Source: Parafilimonas sp. (GTDB taxonomy: Bacteria; Bacteroidota; Bacteroidia; Chitinophagales; Chitinophagaceae). From it: a stretch of 14,031 nt of DNA. Shown piece by piece: positions 11,979-14,031 of this stretch (positions are counted from its first letter, which is position 1; each line of letters begins with the position of its first letter). The position numbers were made by a program, and so were the translations under genes. A model generated the notes under the pieces. It saw nothing but the letters and a program-made list of their open reading frames with translations, was not told where the DNA came from and made no database searches. Where the stretch lies: the NCBI GenBank assembly GCA_025927795.1, contig JAICKT010000074.1:1-14031 (forward strand), read 5' to 3'.

Positions 11979-14031
11979 ATGAGAAAATTATTTGTAACGG
12001 CAATAATCTTTATCACTTGCCTGCATGCAAAAGCACAAACTGATACCATCAAATCATTTTCAGATTTACCCGCACTTCATTTTGAAACAACAACATTAAA
12101 AACTAATGATACTGCCGCAATAAAAAATTGGTTTAAACATTTTGCAACAGTTGAAGAATCGCATATTGACAGTATATTTAATCATACTGTTATTCTGGAT
12201 TCGGGTGATGCATATGTTTGGCTGATGAGACTAAGAGCAGCATGCCAGTTTATTAATGGTAACTGGAATGCACTCATGTATGCAGACACAGTATTTCGCA
12301 GCATGCAGCAAGCGTATATTATTTTCAGGCTGGCGGGCATTGCAGAACTTTCATCTTATGCAAATGCAAAATTGCATCCCGGAGAAAATTTCGGCGATAC
12401 GTACCTTGACTTTTTTAAAAAAGCAACAGATACTTTAAATCTTAATGACAGGGAAGCGTTTATTGGTTATAGTCTTAGTCAAATGAACAACGCAAAAGCG
12501 ATATATGAAAAACGGTTTGCAATCATCACAGATACTACCATTATCAACGATACATTGATGGGCGCTTTTGTACGGGGTTATGTGTACAACCAGTTAAAAC
12601 AAGCTGTTTATGATAAGCTGAATGCTTATGTAACAAATTTGGTAAAAAATAATTTTACAAGAGCAGACACACTACGCGGCAGTGTAACGCCCGAACGTGC
12701 CTGGTGGGATGTACTTCATTACAACATTACTATAAAGCCTGATTATAGTACTAAAACATTAACCGGTAATACAGTTATCAGGTATAAAGTTGTAAGCGAT
12801 AAACATCCTGATGTTATGCAGGTTGATTTGCAGGAGCCACTGATTATCGATAGTATTCTCTTTAATAAAACGCAGGTAGTAACATTTAAAAAAGATGGAA
12901 ATACATGGCATGTATCTGCTCCAAAACAAAAAAAGTTATCTGTTAATTCTGTTGATATATTTTATCATGGGCAGGTACACGAAGCTGTTAATGCACCATG
13001 GGATGGAGGTTGGATTTTTACAAAAGACAGTATGAACAATCCATGGATGAGTGTTGCCTGCGAAGGCTTTGGTGCAAGTGTTTGGTTTCCCTGTAAGGAT
13101 CATTTGTCTGATGAACCGGATAATGGTGCTTCTGTAAGTTTAATTGTTCCGGATACGCTGACAGGTGTTTCTAACGGGCGGCTTCAATCAACACAAAAAA
13201 ATAATGACGGCACAACCACTTATACATGGGTAGTTGTAAGCCCAATAAACAGTTACGATATTACAGCATACATCGGCAAGTATGTAAATTTTGGTGAAGA
13301 ATATGATGGATTAAAGGGCAAGCTGGATGTAAACTTCTGGACACTGAATTATGATGTTGACATCGCAAAACCACACATGATAAATGAAGTAAACAGGATG
13401 CTGAAAGCATTTGAATACTGGATGGGTCCTTATCCATTTTATGAAGATGGATATAAACTGGTGCAGTCTTCTTATGCAGGTATGGAACATCAGAGTGCTG
13501 TTGCTGATGGTAATGGTTTTGTGAACGGTTATATGGGTTACGATCTTTCTAATACAGGCTGGGGATTAAACTGGGATTATATGATTGTACATGAAAGCGG
13601 GCATGAGTGGTTTGGTAATAATATTACAGCCAAAGATCTTTCTGATATGTGGGTTCACGAAGGTTTTACTGCGTACACCGAAACATTGTTTACAGAATAT
13701 TATTATGGTAAAAAAGCAGGAAATGAATATGAAGTTGGCGTTAGAAGTAATATTCAAAATGTGTTCCCGGTAATTGGTTTTTATAATGTGAATGATGAGA
13801 TAGATATGCGCAACCAGGATATTTACAGTAAAGGCAGCAACCTTTTACAAACCGTACGGCACGGCATGAATAATGACTCTTTATTCAGAAATATTTTAAT
13901 TGGACTGAATAATACTTTTTATCATCAAACAGTAACTACTTCACAAATTGAAAATTATATCAGCAAAAAATCCGGCTTTGATTACAGCAAAGTGTTTAAC
14001 CAGTATTTAAGAGCAGTTGATATACCACAAT
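11979..14031 (+). CDS. Secreted M1 family zinc metallopeptidase with long N-terminal extension, 3' end outside window
   Basis: The frame opens at ATG 11979 and runs without a stop to the window end (684 residues seen). Residues 1-19 form a signal peptide (MRKLFVTAIIFITCLHAKA|Q). The M1 catalytic part begins near 235 (RAWWDVLHYNITI, 240-252). It holds the substrate-binding GMEHQ (501-505, the Bacteroidota form of GAMEN), the zinc site H538-ESG-H542 with E561 exactly 18 residues after H542 (VHEGF), and a catalytic tyrosine candidate Y616 (YSKG). These enzymes remove N-terminal residues from peptides, here in the periplasm or outside the cell. Residues 20 to about 235 form an all-helical-looking extension that I do not recognise; it contains several aromatic-rich helices but no clear TPR consensus. 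The C-terminal helical domain and any sorting signal would lie beyond the window. Family call is firm; substrate unknown. Confidence 0.9.
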   Translation, partial: MRKLFVTAIIFITCLHAKAQTDTIKSFSDLPALHFETTTLKTNDTAAIKNWFKHFATVEESHIDSIFNHTVILDSGDAYVWLMRLRAACQFINGNWNALMYADTVFRSMQQAYIIFRLAGIAELSSYANAKLHPGENFGDTYLDFFKKATDTLNLNDREAFIGYSLSQMNNAKAIYEKRFAIITDTTIINDTLMGAFVRGYVYNQLKQAVYDKLNAYVTNLVKNNFTRADTLRGSVTPERAWWDVLHYNITIKPDYSTKTLTGNTVIRYKVVSDKHPDVMQVDLQEPLIIDSILFNKTQVVTFKKDGNTWHVSAPKQKKLSVNSVDIFYHGQVHEAVNAPWDGGWIFTKDSMNNPWMSVACEGFGASVWFPCKDHLSDEPDNGASVSLIVPDTLTGVSNGRLQSTQKNNDGTTTYTWVVVSPINSYDITAYIGKYVNFGEEYDGLKGKLDVNFWTLNYDVDIAKPHMINEVNRMLKAFEYWMGPYPFYEDGYKLVQSSYAGMEHQSAVADGNGFVNGYMGYDLSNTGWGLNWDYMIVHESGHEWFGNNITAKDLSDMWVHEGFTAYTETLFTEYYYGKKAGNEYEVGVRSNIQNVFPVIGFYNVNDEIDMRNQDIYSKGSNLLQTVRHGMNNDSLFRNILIGLNNTFYHQTVTTSQIENYISKKSGFDYSKVFNQYLRAVDIPQ

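Noticed and set aside
12012..12020. Possible lipobox around C14 of the M1 peptidase signal peptide
   Set aside because: The residues before the cysteine (F-I-T) do not fit a lipobox, while A17-K-A19|Q is a good signal peptidase I site.
1..14031. CRISPR array, IS element, prophage, tRNA or rRNA genes
   Set aside because: No spaced direct-repeat array, transposase, integrase, phage structural gene or recognisable tRNA cloverleaf was seen.

Overview
The window looks like ordinary chromosome from a low-GC member of the Bacteroidota, most likely near the Chitinophagaceae. Three things point there. A BlaR1-like membrane tail is joined to a TonB-plug-like 'VLNGKI...GVIEITLKKG' segment. Several genes are preceded by the Bacteroidota promoter element TAnnTTTG and lack Shine-Dalgarno sites. 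A small three-helix membrane protein of the DUF6249 type lies divergent from an ECF sigma gene. The taxon is an inference; no rRNA or tRNA gene is present.

Layout, left to right. Positions 1-1077 (+) hold the 3' part of a gene that starts before the window: a BlaR1/M56-type membrane segment, a periplasmic N-acetylmuramoyl-L-alanine amidase domain, a plug-like domain and a proline-rich tail, followed by a strong terminator. Next come a small secreted HMA-like protein with a CWEC motif (1209-1628, +) and, convergent with it, argS (1708-3516, -), which carries an in-frame stretch of heptamer repeats. A GtrA-like membrane protein (3614-4132, +) diverges from argS. A REP-like inverted repeat lies between it and trhO (4335-5378, +). 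dnaK (5465-7384, +) ends at a textbook terminator and is followed by a stand-alone Smr-domain protein (7541-7795, +).

The right half holds a secreted protein with a TPR-like N-terminus and a DUF1579-like C-terminus (7817-8740, -). It is followed by a two-gene ECF sigma / short membrane anti-sigma candidate operon (9857-8919, -) that diverges from the DUF6249-like gene (9959-10273, +). The 101-bp gap between these two contains an inverted repeat whose arms each read as an ECF-type -35, with a TGTC -10 at the right distance on both sides. An MFS transporter of the ACS type (10326-11609, -) and a secreted M1 metallopeptidase (11979 to beyond the window end, +) diverge across a 369-bp gap with a perfect 23-bp palindrome and a weaker second copy.

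Most genes here are single-gene units of housekeeping or envelope function: tRNA charging, tRNA wobble hydroxylation, protein folding, wall cleavage, peptide degradation. The clearest regulatory module is the sigma / anti-sigma / DUF6249 cluster. I see no phage, IS element, CRISPR array, toxin-antitoxin pair or defence system. The items most worth a second look are the BlaR1-amidase fusion, the heptamer array inside argS, the symmetric ECF promoter pair and the operator-like palindromes.
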